This document shows positions 47,408-60,900 of a stretch of DNA of 64,000 nucleotides, one piece after another. The stretch lies in contig NW_027479058.1 of NCBI RefSeq assembly GCF_051014685.1, positions 1 to 64,000 on the forward strand. The letters run 5' to 3'. The notes under the pieces were generated by a model. It did not search any database and had not been told where the DNA came from. It was given only the letters and a program-made list of their open reading frames with translations. This DNA comes from Ptiloglossa arizonensis (lineage: Eukaryota > Arthropoda > Insecta > Hymenoptera > Colletidae). Numbering within the stretch: position 1 is the first letter of the stretch; every line of letters begins with the position of its first letter. The position numbers were made by a program, and so were the translations under genes.

Positions 47408-50400
47408 GTACGCACACCGTTGTAATCGTGCGAGTTTCTACTTTCAGATGCAACAGAAATTTTGCGGATTGGTCAATCCGTTCGCGAGATATGGCAGTTT
47501 GGAGGTAAGCAACGCTTGAAAAACTCAAAATTTTCGCAGTTCTGTTGCTCGAAACGAATAACTAGAACGGGCTAGGGGAAAAGTACGCACACCGTTGTAA
47601 TCGGGCGAGTTTCTACTTTCAGATGCAACAGAAATTTTGCGGATTGGTCAATCCGTTCGCGAGATATGGCAGTTTGGAGGTAAGAAACGCTTGAGAAACT
47701 CAAAATTTTCGCAGTTCTGATGCTCGAAACGAATAACTAGAACGGCCTAGGGGAAAAGTACGCATAGTGTTGTAATCGGGCGAGTTTCTACTTTCAGATG
47801 CAAGAGAAATTTTGCGGATTGGTGAATCCGTTCGCGAGTTATGGCAGTTTGGAGGTAAGAAACGCTTGAGAAACTCAAAATTTTCGCAGTTCTGATGCTC
47901 GAAACGAATAACTAGAACGGCCTAGGGGAAAAGTACGCATAGTATTGTAATCGGGCGAGTTTCTACTTTCAGATGCAACAGAAATTTTGCGGATTTGTCA
48001 ATCCGTTCGCGAGATATGGCAGTTTGGAAGTAAGAAACGCTTGAGAAACTCAAAATTTTCGCAGTTCTGATGCTCGACAAGCATAACTGGAACGGCCTAG
48101 GGGAAAAGTACGCACACCGTTGTAATCGGGCGAGTTTCTACTTTCAGATGCAATAGAAATTTTGCGGATTGGTCAATCCGTTCGCGAGATATGGCAGTTT
48201 GGAGGCAAGCAACGCTTGAAAAACTCAAAATTTTCGCAGTTCTGATGCTCGAAACGAATAACTAGAACGGGCTAGGGGAAAAGTACGCATACCGTTGTAA
48301 TCGGGCGAGTTTCTACTTTCACATGCAACAGAAATTTTGCGGATTGGTCAATCCGTTCCCGAGATATGGCAGTTTGCATGTAAGCAACGCTTGAAAAACT
48401 CAAAATTTTCGCAGTTCTGTTGCTCGAAACGAATAACTAGAACGGGCTAGGGGAAAAGTACGCATACCGTTGTAATCGGGCGAGTTTCTACTTTCAGATG
48501 GAACAGAAATTTTGCGGATTGGTCAATCCGTTCGCGAGATATGGCAGTTTGGAAGTAAGACTCGCTTGAGAAACTCAAAATTTTCGCAGTTCTGATGCTC
48601 GAAACGAATAACTAGAACGGCCTAGGGGAAAAGTACGCATACCGTTGCAATCGGGCGAGTTTCTACTTTCAGATGCAACAGAAATTTTGCGGATTGGTCA
48701 ATCCGTTCGCGAGATATGGCAGTTTGGAGGTAAGAAACGCTTGAGAAACTCAAAATGTTCGCAGTTCTGATGCTCGACAAGCATTACTAGAACGGCCTAG
48801 GGGAAAAGTACGCACATCGTTGTAATCGTGCGAGTTTCTACTTTCAGATGCAACAGAAATTTTGCGGATTGGTTAATCCGTTCGCGAGATATGGCAGTTT
48901 GGAGGTAAGCAACGCTTGAAAAACTCAAAATTTTCGCAGTTCTGTTGCTCGAAACGAATAACTAGAACGGGCTAGGGGAAAAGTACGCATACCGTTGTAA
49001 TCGGGCGAGTTTCTACTTTCTGATGCAACAGAAATTTTGCGGATTGGTCAATCCGTTCGCGAGATATGGCAGTTTGGAGGTAAGAAACGCTTGAGAAACT
49101 CAAAATGTTCGCAGTTCTGATGCTCGACAAGCATAACTAGAACGGCCTAGGGGAAAAGTACGCACACCGTTGTAATCGTGCGAGTTTCTACTTTCAGATG
49201 CAACAGAAATTTTGCGGATTGGTTAATCCGTTCGCGAGATATGGCAGTTTGGAGGTAAGCAACGCTTGAAAAACTCAAAATTTTCGCAGTTCTGTTGCTC
49301 GAAACGAATAACTAGAACGGGCTAGGGGAAAAGTACGCATACCGTTGTAATCGGGCGAGTTTCTACTTTCTGATGCAACAGAAATTTTGCGGATTGGTCA
49401 ATCCGTTCGCGAGATATGGCAGTTTGGGAGTAAGCAACGCTTGAAAAACTCAAAATTTTCGCAGTTCTGTTGCTCGAAACGAATAACTAGAACGGGCTAG
49501 GGGAAAAGTACGCACACCGTTGTAATCGGGCGAGTTTCTACTTTCAGATGCATCAGAAATTTTGCGGATTGGACAATCCGTTCGCGAGATGTGGCAGTTT
49601 GTAGGTGAGAAACGATTGAGAAACTCAAAGTTTTCGCAGTTCTGATGCTCGAAACGAATAACTAGAACGGCCTAGGGGAAAAGTACGCATACCGTTGTAA
49701 TCGGGCGAGTTTCTACCTTCAGATGCAACAGAAATTTTGCGGATTGGTCAATCCGTTCGCGAGATATGGCAGTTTGGAAGTAAGACTCGCTTGAGAAACT
49801 CAAAATTTTCGCAGTTCTGATGCTCGAAACGAATAACTAGAACGGCCTAGGGGAAAAGTACGCATACCGTTGCAATCGGGCGAGTTTCTACTTTCAGATG
49901 CAACAGAAATTTTGCGGATTGGTCAATCCGTTCGCGAGATATGGCAGTTTGGAGGTAAGAAACGCTTGAGAAACTCAAAATGTTCGCAGTTCTGATGCTC
50001 GACAAGCATAACTAGAACGGCCTAGGGGAAAAGTACGCACACCGTTGTAATCGTGCGAGTTTCTACTTTCAGATGCAACAGAAATTTTGCGGATTGGTCA
50101 ATCCGTTCGCGAGATATGGCAGTTTGGAGGTAAGCAACGCTTGAAAAACTCAAAATTTTCGCAGTTCTGTTGCTCGAAACGAATAACTAGAACGGGCTAG
50201 GGGAAAAGTACGCATACCGTTGTAATCGGGCGAGTTTCTACTTTCTGATGCAACAGAAATTTTGCGGATTGGTCAATCCGTTCGCGAGATATGGCAGTTT
50301 GGGAGTAAGCAACGCTTGAAAAACTCAAAATTTTCGCAGTTCTGTTGCTCGAAACGAATAACTAGAACGGGCTAGGGGAAAAGTACGCACACCTTTGTAA

Positions 50401-51082
50401 TCGGGCGAGTTTCTACTTTCAGATGCATCAGAAATTTTGCGGATTGGACAATCCGTTCGCGAGATGTGGCAGTTTGTAGGTGAGAAACGATTGAGAAACT
50501 CAAAATTTTCGCAGTTCTGATGCTCGAAACGAATAACTAGAACGGCCTAGGGGAAAAGTACGCATACCGTTGTAATCGGGCGAGTTTCTACCTTCAGATG
50601 CAACAGAAATTTTGCGGATTGGTCAATCCGTTCGCGAGATATGGCAGTTTGGAAGTAAGACTCGCTTGAGAAACTCAAAATTTTCGCAGTTCTGATGCTC
50701 GAAACGAATAACTAGAACGGCCTAGGGGAAAAGTACGCATACCGTTTCAATCGGGCGAGATTCTACTTTCAGATGCAACAGAAATTTTGCGGATTGGTCA
50801 ATCCGTTCGCGAGATATGGCAGTTTGGAGGTAAGAAACGCTTGAGAAACTCAAAATTTTCGCAGTTCTGATGCTCGAAACGAATAACTAGAACGGCCTAG
50901 GGGAAAAGTACGCACAGTGTTGTAATCGGGCGAGTTTCTACTTTCAGATGCAACAGAAATTTTGCGGATTGATCAATCCGTTCGCGAGATATGGCAGTTT
51001 GGAAGTAAGAAACGCTTGAGAAACTCAAAATGTTCGCAGTTCTGATGCTCGACAAGCATAACTAGAACGGCCTAGGGGAAAA
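47408..51082 (+). repeat. Block F, 21-mer HOR copy F1
   Basis: Twenty-one monomers in exactly 3,675 bp, combining B-type monomers (GCAAGAG, GTATTG), C-type monomers (TTTCACATG, GATTGATC) and E-type monomers (GCATCAG, CTACC, AAATGTTCG). Unique markers are CAATAGAAAT at 48,151, GATGGAACAG near 48,498 and CACCTTTG near 50,390. Inside it an AAATGTTCG / GGTTAATCC pair is repeated 350 bp apart (48,756 and 49,106). Confidence 0.92.
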
Positions 51083-54000
51083 GTACGCACACCGTTGTAA
51101 TCGTGCGAGTTTCTACTTTCAGATGCAACAGAAATTTTGCGGATTGGTCAATCCGTTCGCGAGATATGGCAGTTTGGAGGTAAGCAACGCTTGAAAAACT
51201 CAAAATTTTCGCAGTTCTGTTGCTCGAAACGAATAACTAGAACGGGCTAGGGGAAAAGTACGCACACCGTTGTAATCGGGCGAGTTTCTACTTTCAGATG
51301 CAACAGAAATTTTGCGGATTGGTCAATCCGTTCGCGAGATATGGCAGTTTGGAGGTAAGAAACGCTTGAGAAACTCAAAATTTTCGCAGTTCTGATGCTC
51401 GAAACGAATAACTAGAACGGCCTAGGGGAAAAGTACGCATAGTGTTGTAATCGGGCGAGTTTCTACTTTCAGATGCAAGAGAAATTTTGCGGATTGGTGA
51501 ATCCGTTCGCGAGTTATGGCAGTTTGGAGGTAAGAAACGCTTGAGAAACTCAAAATTTTCGCAGTTCTGATGCTCGAAACGAATAACTAGAACGGCCTAG
51601 GGGAAAAGTACGCATAGTATTGTAATCGGGCGAGTTTCTACTTTCAGATGCAACAGAAATTTTGCGGATTTGTCAATCCGTTCGCGAGATATGGCAGTTT
51701 GGAAGTAAGAAACGCTTGAGAAACTCAAAATTTTCGCAGTTCTGATGCTCGACAAGCATAACTGGAACGGCCTAGGGGAAAAGTACGCACACCGTTGTAA
51801 TCGGGCGAGTTTCTACTTTCAGATGCAATAGAAATTTTGCGGATTGGTCAATCCGTTCGCGAGATATGGCAGTTTGGAGGCAAGCAACGCTTGAAAAACT
51901 CAAAATTTTCGCAGTTCTGATGCTCGAAACGAATAACTAGAACGGGCTAGGGGAAAAGTACGCATACCGTTGTAATCGGGCGAGTTTCTACTTTCACATG
52001 CAACAGAAATTTTGCGGATTGGTCAATCCGTTCCCGAGATATGGCAGTTTGCATGTAAGCAACGCTTGAAAAACTCAAAATTTTCGCAGTTCTGTTGCTC
52101 GAAACGAATAACTAGAACGGGCTAGGGGAAAAGTACGCATACCGTTGTAATCGGGCGAGTTTCTACTTTCAGATGGAACAGAAATTTTGCGGATTGGTCA
52201 ATCCGTTCGCGAGATATGGCAGTTTGGAAGTAAGACTCGCTTGAGAAACTCAAAATTTTCGCAGTTCTGATGCTCGAAACGAATAACTAGAACGGCCTAG
52301 GGGAAAAGTACGCATACCGTTGCAATCGGGCGAGTTTCTACTTTCAGATGCAACAGAAATTTTGCGGATTGGTCAATCCGTTCGCGAGATATGGCAGTTT
52401 GGAGGTAAGAAACGCTTGAGAAACTCAAAATGTTCGCAGTTCTGATGCTCGACAAGCATAACTAGAACGGCCTAGGGGAAAAGTACGCACACCGTTGTAA
52501 TCGTGCGAGTTTCTACTTTCAGATGCAACAGAAATTTTGCGGATTGGTTAATCCGTTCGCGAGATATGGCAGTTTGGAGGTAAGCAACGCTTGAAAAACT
52601 CAAAATTTTCGCAGTTCTGTTGCTCGAAACGAATAACTAGAACGGGCTAGGGGAAAAGTACGCATACCGTTGTAATCGGGCGAGTTTCTACTTTCTGATG
52701 CAACAGAAATTTTGCGGATTGGTCAATCCGTTCGCGAGATATGGCAGTTTGGAGGTAAGAAACGCTTGAGAAACTCAAAATGTTCGCAGTTCTGATGCTC
52801 GACAAGCATAACTAGAACGGCCTAGGGGAAAAGTACGCACACCGTTGTAATCGTGCGAGTTTCTACTTTCAGATGCAACAGAAATTTTGCGGATTGGTTA
52901 ATCCGTTCGCGAGATATGGCAGTTTGGAGGTAAGCAACGCTTGAAAAACTCAAAATTTTCGCAGTTCTGTTGCTCGAAACGAATAACTAGAACGGGCTAG
53001 GGGAAAAGTACGCATACCGTTGTAATCGGGCGAGTTTCTACTTTCTGATGCAACAGAAATTTTGCGGATTGGTCAATCCGTTCGCGAGATATGGCAGTTT
53101 GGGAGTAAGCAACGCTTGAAAAACTCAAAATTTTCGCAGTTCTGTTGCTCGAAACGAATAACTAGAACGGGCTAGGGGAAAAGTACGCACACCGTTGTAA
53201 TCGGGCGAGTTTCTACTTTCAGATGCATCAGAAATTTTGCGGATTGGACAATCCGTTCGCGAGATGTGGCAGTTTGTAGGTGAGAAACGATTGAGAAACT
53301 CAAAGTTTTCGCAGTTCTGATGCTCGAAACGAATAACTAGAACGGCCTAGGGGAAAAGTACGCATACCGTTGTAATCGGGCGAGTTTCTACCTTCAGATG
53401 CAACAGAAATTTTGCGGATTGGTCAATCCGTTCGCGAGATATGGCAGTTTGGAAGTAAGACTCGCTTGAGAAACTCAAAATTTTCGCAGTTCTGATGCTC
53501 GAAACGAATAACTAGAACGGCCTAGGGGAAAAGTACGCATACCGTTGCAATCGGGCGAGTTTCTACTTTCAGATGCAACAGAAATTTTGCGGATTGGTCA
53601 ATCCGTTCGCGAGATATGGCAGTTTGGAGGTAAGAAACGCTTGAGAAACTCAAAATGTTCGCAGTTCTGATGCTCGACAAGCATAACTAGAACGGCCTAG
53701 GGGAAAAGTACGCACACCGTTGTAATCGTGCGAGTTTCTACTTTCAGATGCAACAGAAATTTTGCGGATTGGTCAATCCGTTCGCGAGATATGGCAGTTT
53801 GGAGGTAAGCAACGCTTGAAAAACTCAAAATTTTCGCAGTTCTGTTGCTCGAAACGAATAACTAGAACGGGCTAGGGGAAAAGTACGCATACCGTTGTAA
53901 TCGGGCGAGTTTCTACTTTCTGATGCAACAGAAATTTTGCGGATTGGTCAATCCGTTCGCGAGATATGGCAGTTTGGGAGTAAGCAACGCTTGAAAAACT

Positions 54001-54757
54001 CAAAATTTTCGCAGTTCTGTTGCTCGAAACGAATAACTAGAACGGGCTAGGGGAAAAGTACGCACACCTTTGTAATCGGGCGAGTTTCTACTTTCAGATG
54101 CATCAGAAATTTTGCGGATTGGACAATCCGTTCGCGAGATGTGGCAGTTTGTAGGTGAGAAACGATTGAGAAACTCAAAATTTTCGCAGTTCTGATGCTC
54201 GAAACGAATAACTAGAACGGCCTAGGGGAAAAGTACGCATACCGTTGTAATCGGGCGAGTTTCTACCTTCAGATGCAACAGAAATTTTGCGGATTGGTCA
54301 ATCCGTTCGCGAGATATGGCAGTTTGGAAGTAAGACTCGCTTGAGAAACTCAAAATTTTCGCAGTTCTGATGCTCGAAACGAATAACTAGAACGGCCTAG
54401 GGGAAAAGTACGCATACCGTTTCAATCGGGCGAGATTCTACTTTCAGATGCAACAGAAATTTTGCGGATTGGTCAATCCGTTCGCGAGATATGGCAGTTT
54501 GGAGGTAAGAAACGCTTGAGAAACTCAAAATTTTCGCAGTTCTGATGCTCGAAACGAATAACTAGAACGGCCTAGGGGAAAAGTACGCACAGTGTTGTAA
54601 TCGGGCGAGTTTCTACTTTCAGATGCAACAGAAATTTTGCGGATTGATCAATCCGTTCGCGAGATATGGCAGTTTGGAAGTAAGAAACGCTTGAGAAACT
54701 CAAAATTTTCGCAGTTCTGATGCTCGAAACGAATAACTAGAACGGCCTAGGGGAAAA
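51083..54757 (+). repeat. Block F, 21-mer HOR copy F2
   Basis: All F1 markers recur exactly 3,675 bp downstream: CAATAGAAAT at 51,826, CACCTTTG near 54,065, and the palindrome at 54,640. The two copies differ by only a few substitutions, for example GCATTACTAG and CACATCG near 48,784 and 48,816 in F1 only. The final monomer has AAATTTTCG where the end of F1 has AAATGTTCG, which places the right edge of the duplication near 54,706. Confidence 0.92.
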
Positions 54758-57032
54758 GTACGCATAGTGTTGTAGTCGGGGGAGTTTCTACTTTCAGATG
54801 CAACAGAAATTTTGCGGATTGGTCAATCCGTTCGCGAGATATGGCAGTTTGGAGGTAAGAAACGCTCGAGAAACTCAAAATTTTCGCAGTTCTGATGCTC
54901 GACAAGCATAACTAGAACGGCCTAGGGGAAAAGTACGCATACCGTTGCAATCGGGCGAGTTTCTACTTTCAGATGCAACAGAAATTTTGCGGATTGGTCA
55001 ATCCGTTCGCGAGATATGGCAGTGTGGAGGTAAGAAACGCTTGAGAAACTCAAAATTTTCACAGTTCTGATGATCGAAACGAATAACTAGAACGGCCTAG
55101 GGGAAAAGTACGCATACCGTTGTAATCGGGCGAGTTTCTACTTTCAGATGCAACAGAAATTTTGCGGATTGGTCAATCCGTTCGCGAGATATGGCAGTTT
55201 GGAAGTAAGAAACGCTTGAGAAACTCAAAATTTTTGCAGTTCTGAGGCTCGAAACGAATAACTAGGGCGGCCTAGGGGAAAAGTACGCATACCGTTGTTG
55301 TCGGGCGAGTTTCTACTTTCAGATGCATCAGAAATTTTGCGGATTGGACAATCCGTTCGCGAGATGTGGCAGTTTGTACGTGAGAAACGCTTGAGAAACT
55401 CAAAATTTTCGCAGTTCTGATGCTCGAAACGGATAACTAGAACGGCCTAGGGGAAAAGTACGCATACCGTTTCAATCGGGCGAGTTTCTACTTTCAGATG
55501 CAACAGAAATTTTGCGGATTGGTCAATCCGTTCGCGAGATATGGCAGTTTGCATGTAAGCAACGCTTGAAAAACTCAAAATTTTCGCAGTTCTGTTGCTC
55601 GAAACGAATAACTAGAACGGGCTAGGGGAAAAGTACGCATACCGTTGTAATCGGGCGAGTTTCTACTTTCAGATGCAACAGAAATTTTGCGGATTGGTCA
55701 ATCCGTTCGCGAGATATGGCAGTTTGGAAGTAAGACTCGCTTGAGAAACTCAAAATTTTCGCAGTTCTGATGCTCGAAACGAATAACTAGAACGGCCTAG
55801 GGGAAAAGTACGCATACCGTTGCAATCGGGCGAGTTTCTACTTTCAGATGCAACAGAAATTTTGCGGATTGGTCAATCCGTTCGCGAGATATGGCAGTTT
55901 GGAGGTAAGAAACGCTTGAGAAACTCAAAATGTTCGCAGTTCTGATGCTCGACAAGCATAACTAGAACGGCCTAGGGGAAAAGTACGCACACCGTTGTAA
56001 TCGTGCGAGTTTCTACTTTCAGATGCAACAGAAATTTTGCGGATTGGTTAATCCGTTCGCGAGATATGGCAGTTTGGAGGTAAGCAACGCTTGAAAAACT
56101 CAAAATTTTCGCAGTTCTGTTGCTCGAAACGAATAACTAGAACGGGCTAGGGGAAAAGTACGCATACCGTTGTAATCGGGCGAGTTTCTACTTTCTGATG
56201 CAACAGAAATTTTGCGGATTGGTCTATCCGTTCGCGAGATATGGCAGTTTGGGAGTAAGCAACGCTTGAAAAACTCAAAATTTTCGCAGTTCTGTTGCTC
56301 GAAACGAATAACTAGAACGGGCTAGGGGAAAAGTACGCACACCGTTGTAATCGGGCGAGTTTCTACTTTCAGATGCATCAGAAATTTTGCGGATTGGACA
56401 ATCCGTTCGCGAGATGTGGCAGTTTGTAGGTGAGAAACGATTGAGAAACTCAAAATTTTCGCAGTTCTGATGCTCGAAACGAATAACTAGAACGGCCTAG
56501 GGGAAAAGTACGCATACCGTTGTAATCGGGCGAGTTTCTACCTTCAGATGCAACAGAAATTTTGCGGATTGGTCAATCCGTTCGCGAGATATGGCAGTTT
56601 GGAAGTAAGACTCGCTTGAGAAACTCAAAATTTTCGCAGTTCTGATGCTCGAAACGAATAACTAGAACGGCCTAGGGGAAAAGTACGCATACCGTTTCAA
56701 TCGGGCGAGATTCTACTTTCAGATGCAACAGAAATTTTGCGGATTGGTCAATCCGTTCGCGAGATATGGCAGTTTGGAGGTAAGAAACGCTTGAGAAACT
56801 CAAAATTTTCGCAGTTCTGATGCTCGAAACGAATAACTAGAACGGCCTAGGGGAAAAGTACGCACAGTGTTGTAATCGGGCGAGTTTCTACTTTCAGATG
56901 CAACAGAAATTTTGCGGATTGATCAATCCGTTCGCGAGATATGGCAGTTTGGAAGTAAGAAACGCTTGAGAAACTCAAAATTTTCGCAGTTCTGATGCTC
57001 GAAACGAATAACTAGAACGGCCTAGGGGAAAA
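54758..57032 (+). repeat. Block G, 13-mer HOR copy G1
   Basis: Thirteen monomers in exactly 2,275 bp. It opens with GTAGTCGGGGG, then GCAGTGTGG with TTTTCACAG, then TTTTTGCAG with GAGGCTCG and GGGCGG, then TTGTTGTCGGG with GCATCAG and GTACGTGAG. The last eight monomers follow the order at the end of block F, so G appears to be F-derived with a new five-monomer head. Confidence 0.9.
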
Positions 57033-57907
57033 GTACGCATAGTGTTGTAGTCGGGGGAGTTTCTACTTTCAGATGCAACAGAAATTTTGCGGATTGGTCA
57101 ATCCGTTCGCGAGATATGGCAGTTTGGAGGTAAGAAACGCTCGAGAAACTCAAAATTTTCGCAGTTCTGATGATCGACAAGCATAACTAGAACGGCCTAG
57201 GGGAAAAGTACGCATACCGTTGCAATCGGGCGAGTTTCTACTTTCAGATGCAACAGAAATTTTGCGGATTGGTCAATCCGTTCGCGAGATATGGCAGTGT
57301 GGAGGTAAGAAACGCTTGAGAAACTCAAAATTTTCACAGTTCTGATGATCGAAACGAATAACTAGAACGGCCTAGGGGAAAAGTACGCATACCGTTGTAA
57401 TCGGGCGAGTTTCTACTTTCAGATGCAACAGAAATTTTGCGGATTGGTCAATCCGTTCGCGAGATATGGCAGTTTGGAAGTAAGAAACGCTTGAGAAACT
57501 CAAAATTTTTGCAGTTCTGAGGCTCGAAACGAATAACTAGGGCGGCCTAGGGGAAAAGTACGCATACCGTTGTTGTCGGGCGAGTTTCTACTTTCAGATG
57601 CATCAGAAATTTTGCGGATTGGACAATCCGTTCGCGAGATGTGGCAGTTTGTACGTGAGAAACGCTTGAGAAACTCAAAATTTTCGCAGTTCTGATGCTC
57701 GAAACGAATAACTAGAACGGCCTAGGGGAAAAGTACGCATACCGTTTCAATCGGGCGAGTTTCTACTTTCAGATGCAACAGAAATTTTGCGGATTGGTCA
57801 ATCCGTTCGCGAGATATGGCAGTTTGGAGGTAAGAAACGCTTGAGAAACTCAAAATTTTCGCAGCTCTGATGCTCGACAAGCATAACTAGAACGGCCTAG
57901 GGGAAAA
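57033..57907 (+). repeat. Block G, partial 13-mer copy G2 (five monomers)
   Basis: The five-monomer head recurs at an offset of 2,275 bp: GCAGTGTGG at 57,293, TTGTTGTCGG near 57,569. The fifth monomer departs from G1. It has GAAACGCTTGAG and CGACAAGCAT where G1 has GCATGTAAG and GTTGCTCG, so the unit ends here. Confidence 0.87.
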
Positions 57908-60900
57908 GTACGCACAACGTTGTAATCGGGCGAGTTTCTACTTTCAGATGCAACAGAAATTTTGCGGATTGGTCAATCCGTTCGCGAGATATGGCAGTTT
58001 GGAGGTAAGCAACGCTTGAGAAACTCAAAATTTTCGCAGTTCTGTTGCTCGAAACGAATAACTAGAACGGGCTAGGGGAAAAGTACGCATACAGTTGTAA
58101 TCGGGCGAATTTCTACTTTCAGATGCAACAGAAATTTTGCGGATTGGTCAATCCGTTCGCGAGATATGGCAGTTTGGATGTAAGAAACGCTCGAGAAACT
58201 CAAAATTTTCGCAGTTCTGATGCTCGAAACGAATAACTAGAACGGCCTAGGGGAAAAGTACGCACACCGTTGTAATCGGGCGACTTTCTACTTTCAGATG
58301 CAACAGAAATTTTGCGGATTGGTCAATCCGTTCGCGAGATATGGCAGTTTGGAGGTAAGAAACGCTTGAGAAACTCAAAATTTTCACAGTTCTGATGCTC
58401 GAAACGAATAACTAGAACGGCCTAGGGGAAAAGTACGCATATCGTTGTAATCGGGCGAGTTTCTACTTTCAGATGCAACAGAAATTTTGCGGATTGGTCA
58501 ATCCGTTCGCGAGTTATGGCAGTTTGGAGGTAAGAAACGCGCCGAGAAACTCAAAATTTTCGCAGTTCTGATGCTCGAAACGAATAACCAGAACGGCCTA
58601 GGGGAAAAGTACGCACAGTGATGTAATCGGGCGAGTTTCTACTTTCAGATGCAACAGAAATTTTGCGGATTGATCAATCCGTTCGCGAGATATGGCAGTT
58701 TGGAAGTAAGAAACGCTTGAGAAACTCAAAATTTTCGCAGTTCTGATGCTCGAAACGAATAACTAGAACGGCCTAGGGGAAAAGTACGCAAAGTGTTGTA
58801 GTCGGGGGAGTTTCTACTTTCAGATGCAACAGAAATTTTGCGGATTGGTCAATCCGTTCGCGAGATATGTCAGTTTGGAGGTAAGAAACGCTCGAGAAAC
58901 TCAAAATTTTCGCAGTTCTGATGCTCGACAAGCATAACTAGAACGGCCTAGGGGAAAAGTACGCACACCGCTGTAATCGGGCGAGTTTCTACTTTCACAT
59001 GCAACAGAAATTTTGCAAATTGGTCAATCCGTTCCCGAGATATGGCAGTTTGCATGTAAGCAACGCTTGAAAAACTCAAAATTTTCGCAGTTCTGTTGCT
59101 CGAAACGAATAACTAGAACGGGCTAGGGGAAAAGTACGCATACCGTTGTAATCGGGCGAGTTTCTACTTTCAGATGCAACAGAAATTTTGCGGATTGGTC
59201 AATCCGTTCGCGAGATATGGCAGTTTGGAAGTAAGACTCGCTTGAGAAACTCAAAATTTTCGCAGTTCTGATGCTCGAAACGAATAACTAGAACGGCCTA
59301 GGGGAAAAGTACGCATACGGTTGCAATCGGGCGAGTTTCTACTTTCAGATGCAACAGAAATTTTGCGGATTGGTCAATCCGTTCGCGAGATATGGCAGTT
59401 TGGAGGTAAGAAACGCTTGAGAAACTCAAAATGTTCGCAGTTCTGATGCTCGACAAGCATAACTAGAACGGCCTAGGGGAAAAGTACGCACACCGTTGTA
59501 ATCGTGCGAGTTTCTACTTTCAGATGCAACAGAAATTTTGCGGATTGGTCAATCCGTTCGCGAGATATGGCAGTTTGTAGGTAAGCAACGCTTGAAAAAC
59601 TCAAAATTTTCGCAGTTCTGTTGCTCGAAACGAATAACTAGAACGGGCTAGGGGAAAAGTACGCATACCGTTGTAATCGGGCGAGTTTCTACTTTCTGAT
59701 GCAACAGAAATTTTGCGGATTGGTCAATCCGTTCGCGAGATATGGCAGTTTGGGAGTAAGCAACGCTTGAAAAACTCAAAATTTTCGCAGTTCTGTTGCT
59801 CGAAACGAATAACTAGAACGGGCTAGGGGAAAAGTACGCACACCGTTGTAATCGGGCGAGTTTCTACTTTCAGATGCATCAGAAATTTTGCGGATTGGAC
59901 AATCCGTTCGCGAGATGTGGCAGTTTGTAGGTGAGAAACGATTGAGAAACTCAAAATTTTCGCAGTTCTGTTGCTCGAAACGAATAACTAGAACGGGCTA
60001 GGGGAAAAGTACGCATACCGTTGTAATCGGGCGAGTTTCTACTTTCTGATGCAACAGAAATTTTGCGGATTGGTCAATCCGTTCGCGAGATATGGCAGTT
60101 TGGGAGTAAGCAACGCTTGAAAAACTCAAAATTTTCGCAGTTCTGTTGCTCGAAACGAATAACTAGAACGGGCTAGGGGAAAAGTACGCACACCGTTGTA
60201 ATCGGGCGAGTTTCTACTTTCAGATGCATCAGAAATTTTGCGGATTGGACAATCCGTTCGCGAGATGTGGCAGTTTGTAGGTGAGAAACGATTGAGAAAC
60301 TCAAAATTTTCGCAGTTCTGATGCTCGAAACGAATAACTAGAACGGCCTAGGGGAAAAGTACGCATACAGTTGTAATCGGGCGAGTTTCTACCTTCAGAT
60401 GCAACAGAAATTTTGCGGATTGGTCAATCCGTTCGCGAGATATGGCAGTTTGGAAGTAAGACTCGCTTGAGAAACTCAAAATTTTCGCAGTTCTGATGCT
60501 CGAAACGAATAACTAGAACGGCCTAGGGGAAAAGTACGCATACCGTTTCAATCGGGCGAGATTCTACTTTCAGATGCAACAGAAATTTTGCGGATTGGTC
60601 AATCCGTTCGCGAGATATGGCAGTTTGGAGGTAAGAAACGCTTGAGAAACTCAAAATTTTCGCAGTTCTGATGCTCGAAACGAATAACTAGAACGGCCTA
60701 GGGGAAAAGTACGCACAGTGTTGTAATCGGGCGAGTTTCTACTTTCAGATGCAACAGAAATTTTGCGGATTGATCAATCCGTTCGCGAGATATGGCAGTT
60801 TGGAAGTAAGAAACGCTTGAGAAACTCAAAATTTTCGCAGTTCTGATGCTCGAAACGAATAACTAGAACGGCCTAGGGGAAAAGTACGCATAGTGTTGTA

